A stretch of DNA of 64,000 nt, from contig JAFWQM010000145.1 of NCBI GenBank assembly GCA_017509065.1, positions 27,364-91,363 of the forward strand, given 5' to 3'. The stretch comes from Clostridia bacterium (lineage in GTDB: Bacteria; Bacillota_A; Clostridia; Christensenellales; Aristaeellaceae). The notes beneath the pieces are model-generated. The model made no database searches. It was not told the origin of the DNA and saw only the letters and a program-made list of their open reading frames with translations. The translations under genes and the position numbers were made by a program. Positions 51,000 to 59,690 of the stretch are shown piece after piece; within the stretch, counting starts at the first letter, position 1; every line of letters begins with the position of its first letter.

Positions 51000-51930
51000 C
51001 CCCCTCGCTTCCTTTATGAACTGGCTGGAAAACGGCGGAAACGCGCTGGACGACGAAATGCAGGACGCGCTGCGCGAGGACGCGCCAGCAGCGCCCGCAA
51101 GGGAAAAGAAAAAAACAAAAAAGAAATCTGCCGAAAGCGCGTCGGACGCTTTCAGAAAACCCCGCAAGGCCTTCGCCGATTCCTGGTGGTATCGGTTGCT
51201 GGCAGTCGCCGTGGCTTTGGCGCTGATCTTTCTGCTCATGGAAGCGACAGAGCGCATGCCAAGCTTCGGCGCAGCGGATACGCTTATGGATAGCGAGCTG
51301 ACGGCGTATTACGTGGAACACACAAAAGAAGAAACCGGGGCCATGAATATCGTCACCGGGATCATCCTCAGCTACCGCGGGTTTGACACGCTGGGGGAAA
51401 CCCATGTGCTGTTCATCGCGGTGTGCACGGTGCTGCTTATGCTGAGCATTTACGGAGAGCGGGACGAAAAGAAACGCCTGGCGCAGGGCGCGTTCGAGCG
51501 GTATTTTGAGCCGCATCACGACGTGATTCTCCAGTCCGCCGCCCGGCTTCTGACACCGCTGATCCTGATCTTCGGGCTGTATATCATCTTCAACGGCCAC
51601 CTGTCGCCCGGCGGCGGATTCTCCGGCGGCGCGGTGCTGGGGGCGGGGCTGATCCTGTACCAGAATGCGTTCGAGTATCGGAAGATCGAAAAGTTTTTCA
51701 CATATAAGACCTTCAGATGGCTGTCGGTCTGCTCGCTGCTGTTCTATTCGCTGGCGAAGGGCTGGCACTTTTTCACCGGCGCCAACGGCCTGGACAGCCA
51801 TATTCCCACGGGAACGCCGGGGAACATCCTGTCCGGCGGGCTGCTCCTGCCGCTGAATTTCGCGGTGGGCTGCGTGGTAGCCTGCACGATGTACGCCCTG
51901 TTCACCATGTTCCGGAAGGGGGAATTCTGA
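50977..51930 (+). CDS. MbhE-MrpB fusion subunit
   Basis: A 317-residue protein. About 65 charged Lys/Glu-rich residues start it. One helix and ETGAMNIVTGIILSYRGFDTLGE follow, which is the MbhE/MrpA-C-terminal segment. Then comes a complete MrpB/MnhB domain with TPLILIFGLYIIFNGHLSPG and FSGGAVLGAGLILYQ. In Mbh complexes MbhE and MbhF are two genes; here they are one polypeptide. The basic/acidic N-terminal tail is not part of either family. Confidence 0.85.
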   Translation: MSKKRKNNPLASFMNWLENGGNALDDEMQDALREDAPAAPAREKKKTKKKSAESASDAFRKPRKAFADSWWYRLLAVAVALALIFLLMEATERMPSFGAADTLMDSELTAYYVEHTKEETGAMNIVTGIILSYRGFDTLGETHVLFIAVCTVLLMLSIYGERDEKKRLAQGAFERYFEPHHDVILQSAARLLTPLILIFGLYIIFNGHLSPGGGFSGGAVLGAGLILYQNAFEYRKIEKFFTYKTFRWLSVCSLLFYSLAKGWHFFTGANGLDSHIPTGTPGNILSGGLLLPLNFAVGCVVACTMYALFTMFRKGEF

Positions 51931-52304
51931 TGCTGGCGCAGATTTACGGCCATCTGGACGAGCTGACCGCCGTGGCGCTGTTCGGTATCGGGTTCACGCT
52001 TCTTCTGCTGGACAAAAACCTGATGAAAAAGATCATCGGTTTTTCCATGATGGACAGCGGGATCTACCTGTTTTTGGCGTCCTATGGCTATATTAAATCC
52101 AGGCTGGCCCCGATTTACGCGGAGGGCGTTACCGATGCCGCCGCCTATGTGAATCCGCTGCCTGCGGGCTTGGTGCTGACGGGCATTGTGGTGGGCGTCA
52201 GCGTGACCGCCGTGATGCTGGGGCTGACGGTTCGGCTGTACGAGCGGTATCACACGCTGGACATTGACGAGATCGCCGAAAAAATACGGAGAGAGGGGAA
52301 ATGA
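51930..52304 (+). CDS. mrpC: Antiporter subunit C (MrpC/MbhG/NuoK-like)
   Basis: A 124-residue three-helix protein similar to NuoK. LLLLDKNLMKKIIGFSMMDSG and PAGLVLTGIVVGVSVTAVML match MrpC. AAGGGGG precedes the ATG, which overlaps the previous stop as TGATG. Confidence 0.9.
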   Translation: MLAQIYGHLDELTAVALFGIGFTLLLLDKNLMKKIIGFSMMDSGIYLFLASYGYIKSRLAPIYAEGVTDAAAYVNPLPAGLVLTGIVVGVSVTAVMLGLTVRLYERYHTLDIDEIAEKIRREGK

Positions 52305-53797
52305 TGACCATGCTTTGGTGGCAGAATCTTCCCCTGTTGATGATCGTCTGCGCGCTGATCTGCGCGGCGCTCTGCTCTGTGCTGAAAGCAAAATCAGCGA
52401 GGAAGGCGATGCTCTCTCTGTCCGCGCTGGTATGCGCGGGCATGGGGATCCTGCTGTATTTCACGCTGACAGAAAACGAATCCTTCGTGTTCGCAATGGG
52501 CGAGATCGGCGCGCCGTTCGGCAATGAACTGCGCGTCGGCGCGGTGGAAGCATTGACGGGGCTGCTGTTCGCTTCAGTGATGCTCCTTTCGCTGGCGGGC
52601 GGCTGGAATCAGTTCGCTTTGGATATTTCCCCGAACCGGGTCAATCTGTACGCCGCGGTGTTCTGCCTGCTCATGGCGGCCATGGCGGCCATGACGTTTA
52701 CCAACGACCTGTTCACGGGCTATGTGTTCATTGAAATCGGCACCATCGCCGCGTGCGCGCTGATCCTGTCTCGGAACCAGGGCAGAACCATGCTGGCGGC
52801 AACCCGGTATATGATCATGAACCTGCTGGGAAGCGGCCTGTTTCTGCTGGGGCTGAGCATGCTCTACTGCCTGACCGGCCATCTGCTGTTCCCGCAACTG
52901 GGCCCGGCAGTTCGGGAGCTGGTTGCGGAAAACAGGTATTCCATGCCGCTGTACCTGTCCTTCCTGCTCATGACCATGGGCATCGCCATCAAGAGCGCCC
53001 TGTATCCCTTCCACACCTGGCTGCCCGACGCTTACAGCGCGTCCACGGCCACGTCCAGCGCGGTGCTGAGCAGCGTGGTGTCCAAGATGTATATTTTCCT
53101 GCTGGTGAAGATTTTCTTTCGCGCAGCGGGAGAAGATGCGTTTACCCGGCATATCGAGGATGTGCTGCTTCTGTATGCCCTGGTAGGCGTGATCATGGGC
53201 TCGGTGCACGCCATCCGGCAAAGGCATATGCTGCGGATGATCGCCTATTCCTCGGTGGCGCAGATCGGCTATATCTTCCTGGGCATCGCCCTGGGAACAA
53301 AGGCGGGGTTTGCCGCGGCGCTGTTCCATATCCTGGCGCATTCGTCAGCGAAATCCATGCTGTTCCTTTCGGGCAACAGACTGCGCCTTGCTGCCGGCGG
53401 GCACGATACCCTCCCCGCTCTGCGCGGCGCGGCGAAAAAAGCGCCGCCGGCTGCACTCGCGTTCCTGACAGGCGCGTGCTCGCTGGTGGGCGTGCCAATC
53501 CTGGGCGGATTCGCGAGCAAGATTTATCTTGCGAACGCCGCTGTGGAACTGGGCGGCTGGCGGATGGCGGCGGTCTTGGCCGCGCTGGCGGTCAGCACCG
53601 CCTTAAACGTGGCGTATCTGCTCCGGACGGCGCTGACGCTGTACCGCCCGGCGGAGGATACGGAATACACGCCGATGTACAGCGACAAGCCGTTCACGTT
53701 CGCCATGGTTATACTGATCATTCTCAATATCGTCCTCGGCGTTTTCGGCGGCGAGGTCATGAAATGGATTCAACAAGGCATTGCGGTCTTCGCATAA
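52301..53797 (+). CDS. mrpD: Large antiporter-like subunit 1 (MrpD/MbhH/NuoN type)
   Basis: A 498-residue protein with about 14 membrane helices of the proton-conducting membrane transporter family. The key charged residues are present: the helix-5 glutamate in GYVFIEIGT, the helix-7 lysine in GIAIKSALYPFHTWLPDAY, the helix-8 lysine in SSVVSKMYIFLL, and the later lysine in HSSAKSMLF. It is the first of four consecutive large antiporter-like subunits. Confidence 0.9.
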   Translation: MMTMLWWQNLPLLMIVCALICAALCSVLKAKSARKAMLSLSALVCAGMGILLYFTLTENESFVFAMGEIGAPFGNELRVGAVEALTGLLFASVMLLSLAGGWNQFALDISPNRVNLYAAVFCLLMAAMAAMTFTNDLFTGYVFIEIGTIAACALILSRNQGRTMLAATRYMIMNLLGSGLFLLGLSMLYCLTGHLLFPQLGPAVRELVAENRYSMPLYLSFLLMTMGIAIKSALYPFHTWLPDAYSASTATSSAVLSSVVSKMYIFLLVKIFFRAAGEDAFTRHIEDVLLLYALVGVIMGSVHAIRQRHMLRMIAYSSVAQIGYIFLGIALGTKAGFAAALFHILAHSSAKSMLFLSGNRLRLAAGGHDTLPALRGAAKKAPPAALAFLTGACSLVGVPILGGFASKIYLANAAVELGGWRMAAVLAALAVSTALNVAYLLRTALTLYRPAEDTEYTPMYSDKPFTFAMVILIILNIVLGVFGGEVMKWIQQGIAVFA

Positions 53798-53817
53798 TCG
53801 GATAGGGGGAGAAATAT

Positions 53818-55272
53818 ATGGTTTTGATGATGATACTTGCGATCCTGCTTCCCATCGTGCTGGCCTGCCTGTGGCGGTGGCTGCGGCTGACGGGCGAAGC
53901 GCTGCACAAAGCTTCCTTGATGACCATTCTGCTGGGCGCGGCGCTGGCGGCTTTCTGCGCGATCAAGCCCGACATGCCGGAGGTTTCGCTCCGCTGGACG
54001 GAAATGCTCGCTTTTTCCCTGCGCGTAGACGGGGTGAGCCGTATCTGGCTTTTGCTGCTCGCGGTCATCTGGCCCGGCGTTGGACTGTACGCCCAGGAAT
54101 ACCTGGAGCATGACGAGAATCCCGCGCGTTTTTTCCTGTTCTATACCATCACCCAGGGCGTGCTGCACGCGCTGGCCATGGCGGGCAATCTGGTCACCTA
54201 TTATATGTTCTACGAAGCCATGACCCTGCTCACCGTGCCGCTGGTGCTGCACAACAGGGACAAGGAAGCCGTGGCCGCAGCCATCAAGTATCTGATCTAT
54301 TCCGTCATCGGCGCGAGCGCAGCGCTGATCGGTATTTTCTTCATCGGAGCCATCGGTGGCACCGGGGACTTTGCTTCCGGTATGCTCACATCCGAACAGA
54401 TCGTCGGGAAAGAGAGCTTCACGATGGCGATTCTCCTCACCATGCTGATTGGCTTTGGTGTGAAGGCTGGCATGTTCCCCCTCCACGGTTGGCTGCCCAC
54501 GGCCCACCCCGTGGCCCCGGCCCCGGCGAGCGCCGTTTTGTCCGGCGTCATCACAAAAATGGGCGTACTGGGCATCGTTCGGGTGCTGTTCTTCATCGCG
54601 GGCGCTGAACGTATCCGCGGCACCTGGGTGCAGTACACCATGCTGGCTTTGACGCTGACCACCATCCTCATGGGCTCTCTGCTGGCGCTCAAGGAAAAGA
54701 AACTCAAAAAGCGCCTGGCCTATTCTTCCGTGTCCCAGGTGTCTTACGTGCTGTTCGGCCTGTTTACGCTGACAGAATGGGGTTTCGTGGGGGCCATGCT
54801 GCACGTGATCTTCCACTCCCTCATGAAGAACACCCTGTTCATGGGCGCGGGCTCTATCATCCACAAGACCGAAAAGACTTACGTTGACGAGATGGAGGGC
54901 CTGGGCAAGCGGATGCCCTGGACCTACGCCTTCTTCACTGTGGCGTCCCTCGGCCTGGTCGGCATCCCTCCCACCGGCGGCTTCATCAGCAAATGGAACC
55001 TGGCCCAGGGCGCGCTGGCGACGGGGTTTTCTTACAGCTGGATCGGTCCGACGGCGCTGCTGATTTCCGCCGTGCTGACGGCGGCGTACCTGTTTACCGT
55101 GGTCATCAAGGGCTGCTTCCCCGGCGAGGACGTAAAGCCCGAACCGAACTGCGAAGCCGGCTGGAAGATGCTCCTTCCCATGGGCGTGTATTCCGCTTTG
55201 ATCGTCCTGCTCGGCATGTTCTCCGGGCCGATCATCGCTTATTTCCAGACCGTCGCCCAAAGCCTGCTGTAA
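53818..55272 (+). CDS. Large antiporter-like subunit 2 (MrpD/NuoM type)
   Basis: A 484-residue protein of the same family. The glutamate in TYYMFYEAMTLL, the lysines in FGVKAGMFPLHGWLP and SGVITKMGVLGI, and the lysine in HSLMKNTLF are all present, so it should be able to conduct protons or Na+. GGGGGAG precedes the ATG at 53818. It is 20 nt after the first subunit. Confidence 0.88.
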   Translation: MVLMMILAILLPIVLACLWRWLRLTGEALHKASLMTILLGAALAAFCAIKPDMPEVSLRWTEMLAFSLRVDGVSRIWLLLLAVIWPGVGLYAQEYLEHDENPARFFLFYTITQGVLHALAMAGNLVTYYMFYEAMTLLTVPLVLHNRDKEAVAAAIKYLIYSVIGASAALIGIFFIGAIGGTGDFASGMLTSEQIVGKESFTMAILLTMLIGFGVKAGMFPLHGWLPTAHPVAPAPASAVLSGVITKMGVLGIVRVLFFIAGAERIRGTWVQYTMLALTLTTILMGSLLALKEKKLKKRLAYSSVSQVSYVLFGLFTLTEWGFVGAMLHVIFHSLMKNTLFMGAGSIIHKTEKTYVDEMEGLGKRMPWTYAFFTVASLGLVGIPPTGGFISKWNLAQGALATGFSYSWIGPTALLISAVLTAAYLFTVVIKGCFPGEDVKPEPNCEAGWKMLLPMGVYSALIVLLGMFSGPIIAYFQTVAQSLL

Positions 55273-55286
55273 GGAGTTAAAAACCA

Positions 55287-56738
55287 ATGCAATTGCTGAT
55301 TTGCGCATTGCTGCCGGTGGTCCTGGGCGGGGTGATTGCTCTGCTTCGGAACGCGAAACGGGGCCTGCGGATGACCGCTGCTCTGCTGTCCGCCTGCCTG
55401 ACCTCCGCCTTCGTGGGGTATCTGGCATTCACGGACGGCGGGGAAAGATTCGAGCTGTTCCAATTATCAGAACAGTTCGTGTTTGCCCTGCGCCTGGACG
55501 GAGCGGGCCGGGTGTATATCGGACTGGCGGCAGCGCTGTGGCCACTTTCGGTGCTGTACGCCATCGAGTATATGCGCCATGAGAGGCGCGAGGGAAACTT
55601 TTTTTCTTGGTATCTTTTCACCTACGGCGCGGCCATCCTGCTGTCAGCGGCGGATAATCTGTTTTCCCTCTACGTTGCTTATGAACTGCTGACCATGTGC
55701 ACGGTGCCGCTGGTGTGGCATGAGCAGGACGGCGCTTCCACAAAAGCGGCGCTCCAGTACATGCTGTATCTCATCGGCGGCGCGGCGCTGGGCTTTATAG
55801 CCATGCTGGGCCTGAACGGCTTCGGCCTGGACGAGTTCAGCAGAAACGCCGCCTTACCGGAGGGCGCTGACATGGCCTGGTTCCGGGCGCTGTGCCTGCT
55901 GGGCTTCCTGGGCTTTGGCGTAAAAGCGGCGGTGCTGCCGCTTTCCCGATGGCTCCCCGTGGCTTCCGTGGCTCCAACGCCTGTCACCGCCCTGCTGCAC
56001 GCCGTGGCCGTGGTGAACGCGGGTGTGTTCGCGGTGACGCGGTTTTTCTACTATACCGTGCCGATGGACACCCTGCGGGGAACGTGGGTGCAGACCGTTA
56101 TGCTTATTCTCAGCGCAGCCACGGTGCTGTATGCTTCCGTGATGGCGGTGCGGGAACAGCATTTGAAGCGACGGCTGGCCTGGTCCACGGTGAGCAACCT
56201 GAGCTATATGCTGCTCGGCCTGTCGCTTTTGAACGAGCAGGGCATGGCCGCGGGGCTGTCCCATATGGTGTTTCACGGCCTCATGAAGATCATCCTGTTC
56301 TTCTGCGCGGGCGCGGTGCTGACCCAAACGGGCCTCACGCAGGTTCGCCAGATCCACGGCATGGGACGCCGGATGAAGGTCACGTTCTGCGCGTTCACCA
56401 TCGCCGGCCTGTCGCTTATGGGCGTGCCGCCGCTGCCGGGGTTCGTGAGCAAGTACGCCCTGGTGACCGCCGCGTTTCGTATGGAGAATCCCTGGGCTTT
56501 CGTCGGCGGCATCGCGCTGCTGGTTTCGGCGGTGCTGACCTGTATCTACATATTTACCGTGGTGTTCCCGGCGTACTTCGTGCGTCCGGAGGCGGAATTG
56601 GAAAACCGATCCTTTGATCCCGGTCCCTGCATGAAGATTTCTCTGACCTTACTGTGCCTGCTTCTGATTGCCGCCGGTATCTTCGCGGGCCGGATCATGG
56701 ATTATCTCACGGCGCTTGCGGAAGGAGGCATCGTATGA
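55287..56738 (+). CDS. Large antiporter-like subunit 3, lacking one channel lysine
   Basis: A 483-residue member of the family. E133 (LYVAYELLTM) and K213 (FGVKAAVLPLSRWLP) are conserved, and a later lysine is in HGLMKIILF. The segment usually written HAATMVKAGV reads HAVAVVNAGV: N244 replaces the conserved lysine. AAGGAG stands 9 nt before the ATG. It overlaps the next gene as ATGA. Confidence 0.88.
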   Translation: MQLLICALLPVVLGGVIALLRNAKRGLRMTAALLSACLTSAFVGYLAFTDGGERFELFQLSEQFVFALRLDGAGRVYIGLAAALWPLSVLYAIEYMRHERREGNFFSWYLFTYGAAILLSAADNLFSLYVAYELLTMCTVPLVWHEQDGASTKAALQYMLYLIGGAALGFIAMLGLNGFGLDEFSRNAALPEGADMAWFRALCLLGFLGFGVKAAVLPLSRWLPVASVAPTPVTALLHAVAVVNAGVFAVTRFFYYTVPMDTLRGTWVQTVMLILSAATVLYASVMAVREQHLKRRLAWSTVSNLSYMLLGLSLLNEQGMAAGLSHMVFHGLMKIILFFCAGAVLTQTGLTQVRQIHGMGRRMKVTFCAFTIAGLSLMGVPPLPGFVSKYALVTAAFRMENPWAFVGGIALLVSAVLTCIYIFTVVFPAYFVRPEAELENRSFDPGPCMKISLTLLCLLLIAAGIFAGRIMDYLTALAEGGIV

Positions 56739-58966
56739 TTCTTTTGTCCATGCTGCTGCTTCCGCTGGCAGGCGCGGTGATCGCCCCGCTGATGGGGAAA
56801 ATTAGGGACAGCCTTAGGGAACTGTTCCTTCGGCTCTTCACCCTGGGCGAGCTTGCGCTGGCAGGCTGGCTGTTTTGCCGGGTGTGGAATGGAGAGGAAA
56901 TCTTCCTTTGGTTTCCTTCCATACTTGGGCTGGGCCTGACCTTCTATGTGGATGCCTTCCGGGCATTGTACGTGCTCTTGGCCTGCTTCATGTGGGCGAT
57001 GGCCTGCCAGTTTTCGCTGGAGTACTTCGCGGGTCATGGGGGGAACCGGGGCCGCTACGCCTGCTTTACGCTGATTACCCTCTGCGGCGTGGTGGGCGTG
57101 TTCTTCTCCGACGACCTGTATACCACCTTCGTTTTCTTTGAGATCATGTCCATCGCCTCCTATCCCTGGGTGGCGCATGAGGAAACTCCGGGAGCCATGC
57201 GGGCGGCGCAGACGTATCTTGGCGTATCCGTGGCCTGCGGCATGGTGACGCTGATGGGTATGTTCCTGGCCTGGAAAGAAATCGGTAGTCTGTCCTTTGA
57301 CGCGCTGCGGCAAAATGGGGGAAACGCGAAGCTGATTCTGCCCGCCTGCCTCATGCTGGTCGGCTACTGCGCCAAAGCGGGCATGGTTCCGCTGCACATC
57401 TGGCTCCCGAAAGCCCATCCCGTGGCCCCTGCCCCTGCCAGTGCGCTGCTCTCCGGTATGCTGACCAAGACGGGGCTCTTCGGTGTGATCGTCATCGGTA
57501 TGAACATCATGGGCGACAATCCCGTGTTCGGCCATGTGATGCTGGGCCTTGGTCTGTTCACGATGACCCTTGGCGCGGTGCTGGGCGTGTTCTCGGTCAA
57601 TTTGAAACGAACCCTGGCATGCTCCTCTATGTCCCAGATCGGCTATATCACCATAGGCCTGTCCTGCGCCATGCTCCTGGGGCATCACGGCGCGCTGGCC
57701 GCGGCGGGTGCGGTAGGGCACATGGTGAACCATTCGCTGCTGAAGCTTTGCCTGTTCCTGTGCGCCGGTGCGGTCTACATGAAAGCCCATACCCTGGACT
57801 TGTCTGACCTGCGCGGCTTCGGCAGGGGAAAGATCCTGCTGTATATCGTGTTCCTGATCGGCGCGCTGGGCTTGGCGGGCGTGCCGGGGATGAACGGCTA
57901 CACCAGCAAAACCATGATCCACGAAGGCCTGGTGGAGCTGGCGGAGGAGATCGAGGGCTTCTCCGTGTACCGCTTCTGTGAATGGGTGTTCCTGTTCGCC
58001 GCGGGCCTGACCACCGCCTATATGCTGAAACTCTACATCTGCCTGTTCTGGCAGAAGAACCCGGATGAACACAGGCAGGCTCACTACGACGAGATGAACG
58101 GACATTCCATGACCTTCCGCTCCGGTCTCGTGCTGGCACTGACAGTAATTCCGCTGCTCGGAATCGGCATTTTCCCAAATCAGATATTACTGCCGCTGAC
58201 ACAGGCCAGCGCTTCTTTCCTGAACCGGCCCGCCCTCAGCCATGAGGTGGAATTCTTCTCGCTTACCAATCTCATCGGCGGCGGAATCAGCCTGGCCATC
58301 GGCGTGGCGGTGTATCTGCTCTTCGTGCACACGCTGCTGTATAACAGGGAGAAAGGCTACCTGAACCGCTGGCCGAAGGGACTCGACTTGGAAGAAATCT
58401 TCTATCGCCCGGTTTTCGTCCGGTTCCTGCCATGGTTAGGAACGACAATTGCCTCATTCCTTGACTATATTCCAAACAGTAAACTGGTGACGGTGTGGAT
58501 TCCCAGGGCTGTAACGTCGGTATTCTCTTTCTTTGATCATTTCCCCGACAGTAAGCTCGTCAGGGAGTGGATACCCAAGGGAATCACGGCGGTGTTTTCT
58601 TTCCTCGATCACTTGCCGGAAAGCTGGTTCTTCATGAAGTTCCTGCCGGGCGTATGCGTCGCCGTCAGCCGCGTATTTGATTTGTTTATGGATACGGCGC
58701 TGCTCTTCATCCGTTCCCTGTTCCTGACCAGCCGAACAGATTTGCAGTACGCGAAGGACCACAATCCCATCACGCGCCTGTCCTGCGCCATCACAGAAGC
58801 GTTGTATCAAGCGGGCCTTGTGCCCGGCAGGCTGATTCGTCGCCGCGCCCCGGACGATGACCGGTACGGCACCTATATCACCAACGCCATTTCCTTTGGC
58901 CTGCTGCTCACTGCCGCCGGCATCGTCGCGGCGATTGTGTATGTGTTTGTACGGATGGGAGTTTGA
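56735..58966 (+). CDS. Large antiporter-like subunit 4 (NuoL/MrpA-like) with repeated C-terminal segment
   Basis: A 743-residue subunit. The first about 480 residues are a proton-transporter domain with E in TTFVFFEIMS, K in GYCAKAGMVPLHIWLPKAHP, K in SGMLTKTGLFGV and K in HSLLKLCLF. The C-terminal region contains three 24-residue units (residues 574-645), each starting SF(L/F)D and followed by Pro residues, perhaps amphipathic helices lying on the membrane. One more hydrophobic helix ends the protein. The start is the ATG in the overlap with the previous stop; the frame is open upstream. Confidence 0.85.
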   Translation: MILLSMLLLPLAGAVIAPLMGKIRDSLRELFLRLFTLGELALAGWLFCRVWNGEEIFLWFPSILGLGLTFYVDAFRALYVLLACFMWAMACQFSLEYFAGHGGNRGRYACFTLITLCGVVGVFFSDDLYTTFVFFEIMSIASYPWVAHEETPGAMRAAQTYLGVSVACGMVTLMGMFLAWKEIGSLSFDALRQNGGNAKLILPACLMLVGYCAKAGMVPLHIWLPKAHPVAPAPASALLSGMLTKTGLFGVIVIGMNIMGDNPVFGHVMLGLGLFTMTLGAVLGVFSVNLKRTLACSSMSQIGYITIGLSCAMLLGHHGALAAAGAVGHMVNHSLLKLCLFLCAGAVYMKAHTLDLSDLRGFGRGKILLYIVFLIGALGLAGVPGMNGYTSKTMIHEGLVELAEEIEGFSVYRFCEWVFLFAAGLTTAYMLKLYICLFWQKNPDEHRQAHYDEMNGHSMTFRSGLVLALTVIPLLGIGIFPNQILLPLTQASASFLNRPALSHEVEFFSLTNLIGGGISLAIGVAVYLLFVHTLLYNREKGYLNRWPKGLDLEEIFYRPVFVRFLPWLGTTIASFLDYIPNSKLVTVWIPRAVTSVFSFFDHFPDSKLVREWIPKGITAVFSFLDHLPESWFFMKFLPGVCVAVSRVFDLFMDTALLFIRSLFLTSRTDLQYAKDHNPITRLSCAITEALYQAGLVPGRLIRRRAPDDDRYGTYITNAISFGLLLTAAGIVAAIVYVFVRMGV
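58454..58669 (+). repeat. Three 72-nt in-frame repeats in the NuoL-like gene
   Basis: Units begin at 58454, 58526 and 58598. The first two are closely similar at protein level (DYIPNSKLVTVWIP and DHFPDSKLVREWIP), and the third is more diverged (DHLPESWFFMKFLP). Confidence 0.8.
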
Positions 58967-58988
58967 AGAGAGTGAGGAGGTGCTCGAA

Positions 58989-59627
58989 ATGAACTGGCTC
59001 AACAAACTGGAGAGGAAGATCGGGCGGCATTATATCCCCAATCTGATGAAATACCTGTGTTTTGCCATGCTTGGCGTGTTCGTGCTGGAATATCTGCCGC
59101 TCGCGCGGAGCGCGTGGTACCTGCTGTACTTTAACCGCGACCTGATCCTGCGGGGTGAAATCTGGCGTATCATCACGTTCATTTTCTTACCGCCCACAAG
59201 CAGCATCATCTGGGTGCTGTTCAGCCTGTATTTCTATTACTTCCTTGGCACAGCGCTGGAAAACCAATGGGGCAGTGCGCGGTTCAATATTTATTACGCC
59301 ATCGGCGTCCTTGGTAACATCGTGTCCGGCTTTATCACCGGCGCGACGACCAACGAATACCTGAACCTGTCGTTGCTGCTGGCGTTCGCGGTGCTGTATC
59401 CCGAGCATGAAATTATGCTGTTCTTTATCCTGCCGGTCAAAATGCGGTGGATCGGTTGGGCCTGGGGCGCTTACCTGATTTATCAGCTCGTCATCCTGCC
59501 CTTGCCCTATAAGCTGTCACTGGTATTCTCGCTCCTCCCCTTTGTCCTGTTTTTCGGAAAACAGGCTTGGCTGCAATTGCGGATGGACTTCCGCCGCGTG
59601 CTGCGGTGGATCAATATGCGCAGATAA
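58989..59627 (+). CDS. Rhomboid-like membrane protein without the catalytic serine motif
   Basis: A 212-residue protein with about six membrane helices. RGEIWRIITFIFLPP corresponds to the rhomboid L1 loop (WR motif), and WGSARFNIYYAIGVLGNIVSG to helix 2-3. The GxSG active-site motif is absent, the region reading GATTNEYLNLSLLLAFA, and no conserved histidine follows in the last helix. It is thus a rhomboid-fold pseudoprotease, or a relative. It starts 22 nt after the antiporter operon behind GAGGAGG and is likely co-transcribed. Confidence 0.7.
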   Translation: MNWLNKLERKIGRHYIPNLMKYLCFAMLGVFVLEYLPLARSAWYLLYFNRDLILRGEIWRIITFIFLPPTSSIIWVLFSLYFYYFLGTALENQWGSARFNIYYAIGVLGNIVSGFITGATTNEYLNLSLLLAFAVLYPEHEIMLFFILPVKMRWIGWAWGAYLIYQLVILPLPYKLSLVFSLLPFVLFFGKQAWLQLRMDFRRVLRWINMRR

Positions 59628-59642
59628 AGAGAAGAAAAGAAC

Positions 59643-59682
59643 GGCGCAAGTCCGATATACGGAGCTTGCGCCATTTCTTTTC
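59643..59682 (+). terminator. Terminator at the end of the antiporter operon
   Basis: A stem GGCGCAAG/CTTGCGCC, extended by two to three pairs over a one-base bulge, is followed by ATTTCTTTT. It separates the operon from the convergent Na/Pi gene. Confidence 0.8.
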
Positions 59683-59690
59683 GTAATGGT

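Noticed and set aside
49655..58966. Respiratory complex I (nuo) operon
   Set aside because: NuoA-I-type subunits are absent, and the MrpE/F/G and MrpB genes identify an Mrp/Mbh-type module.
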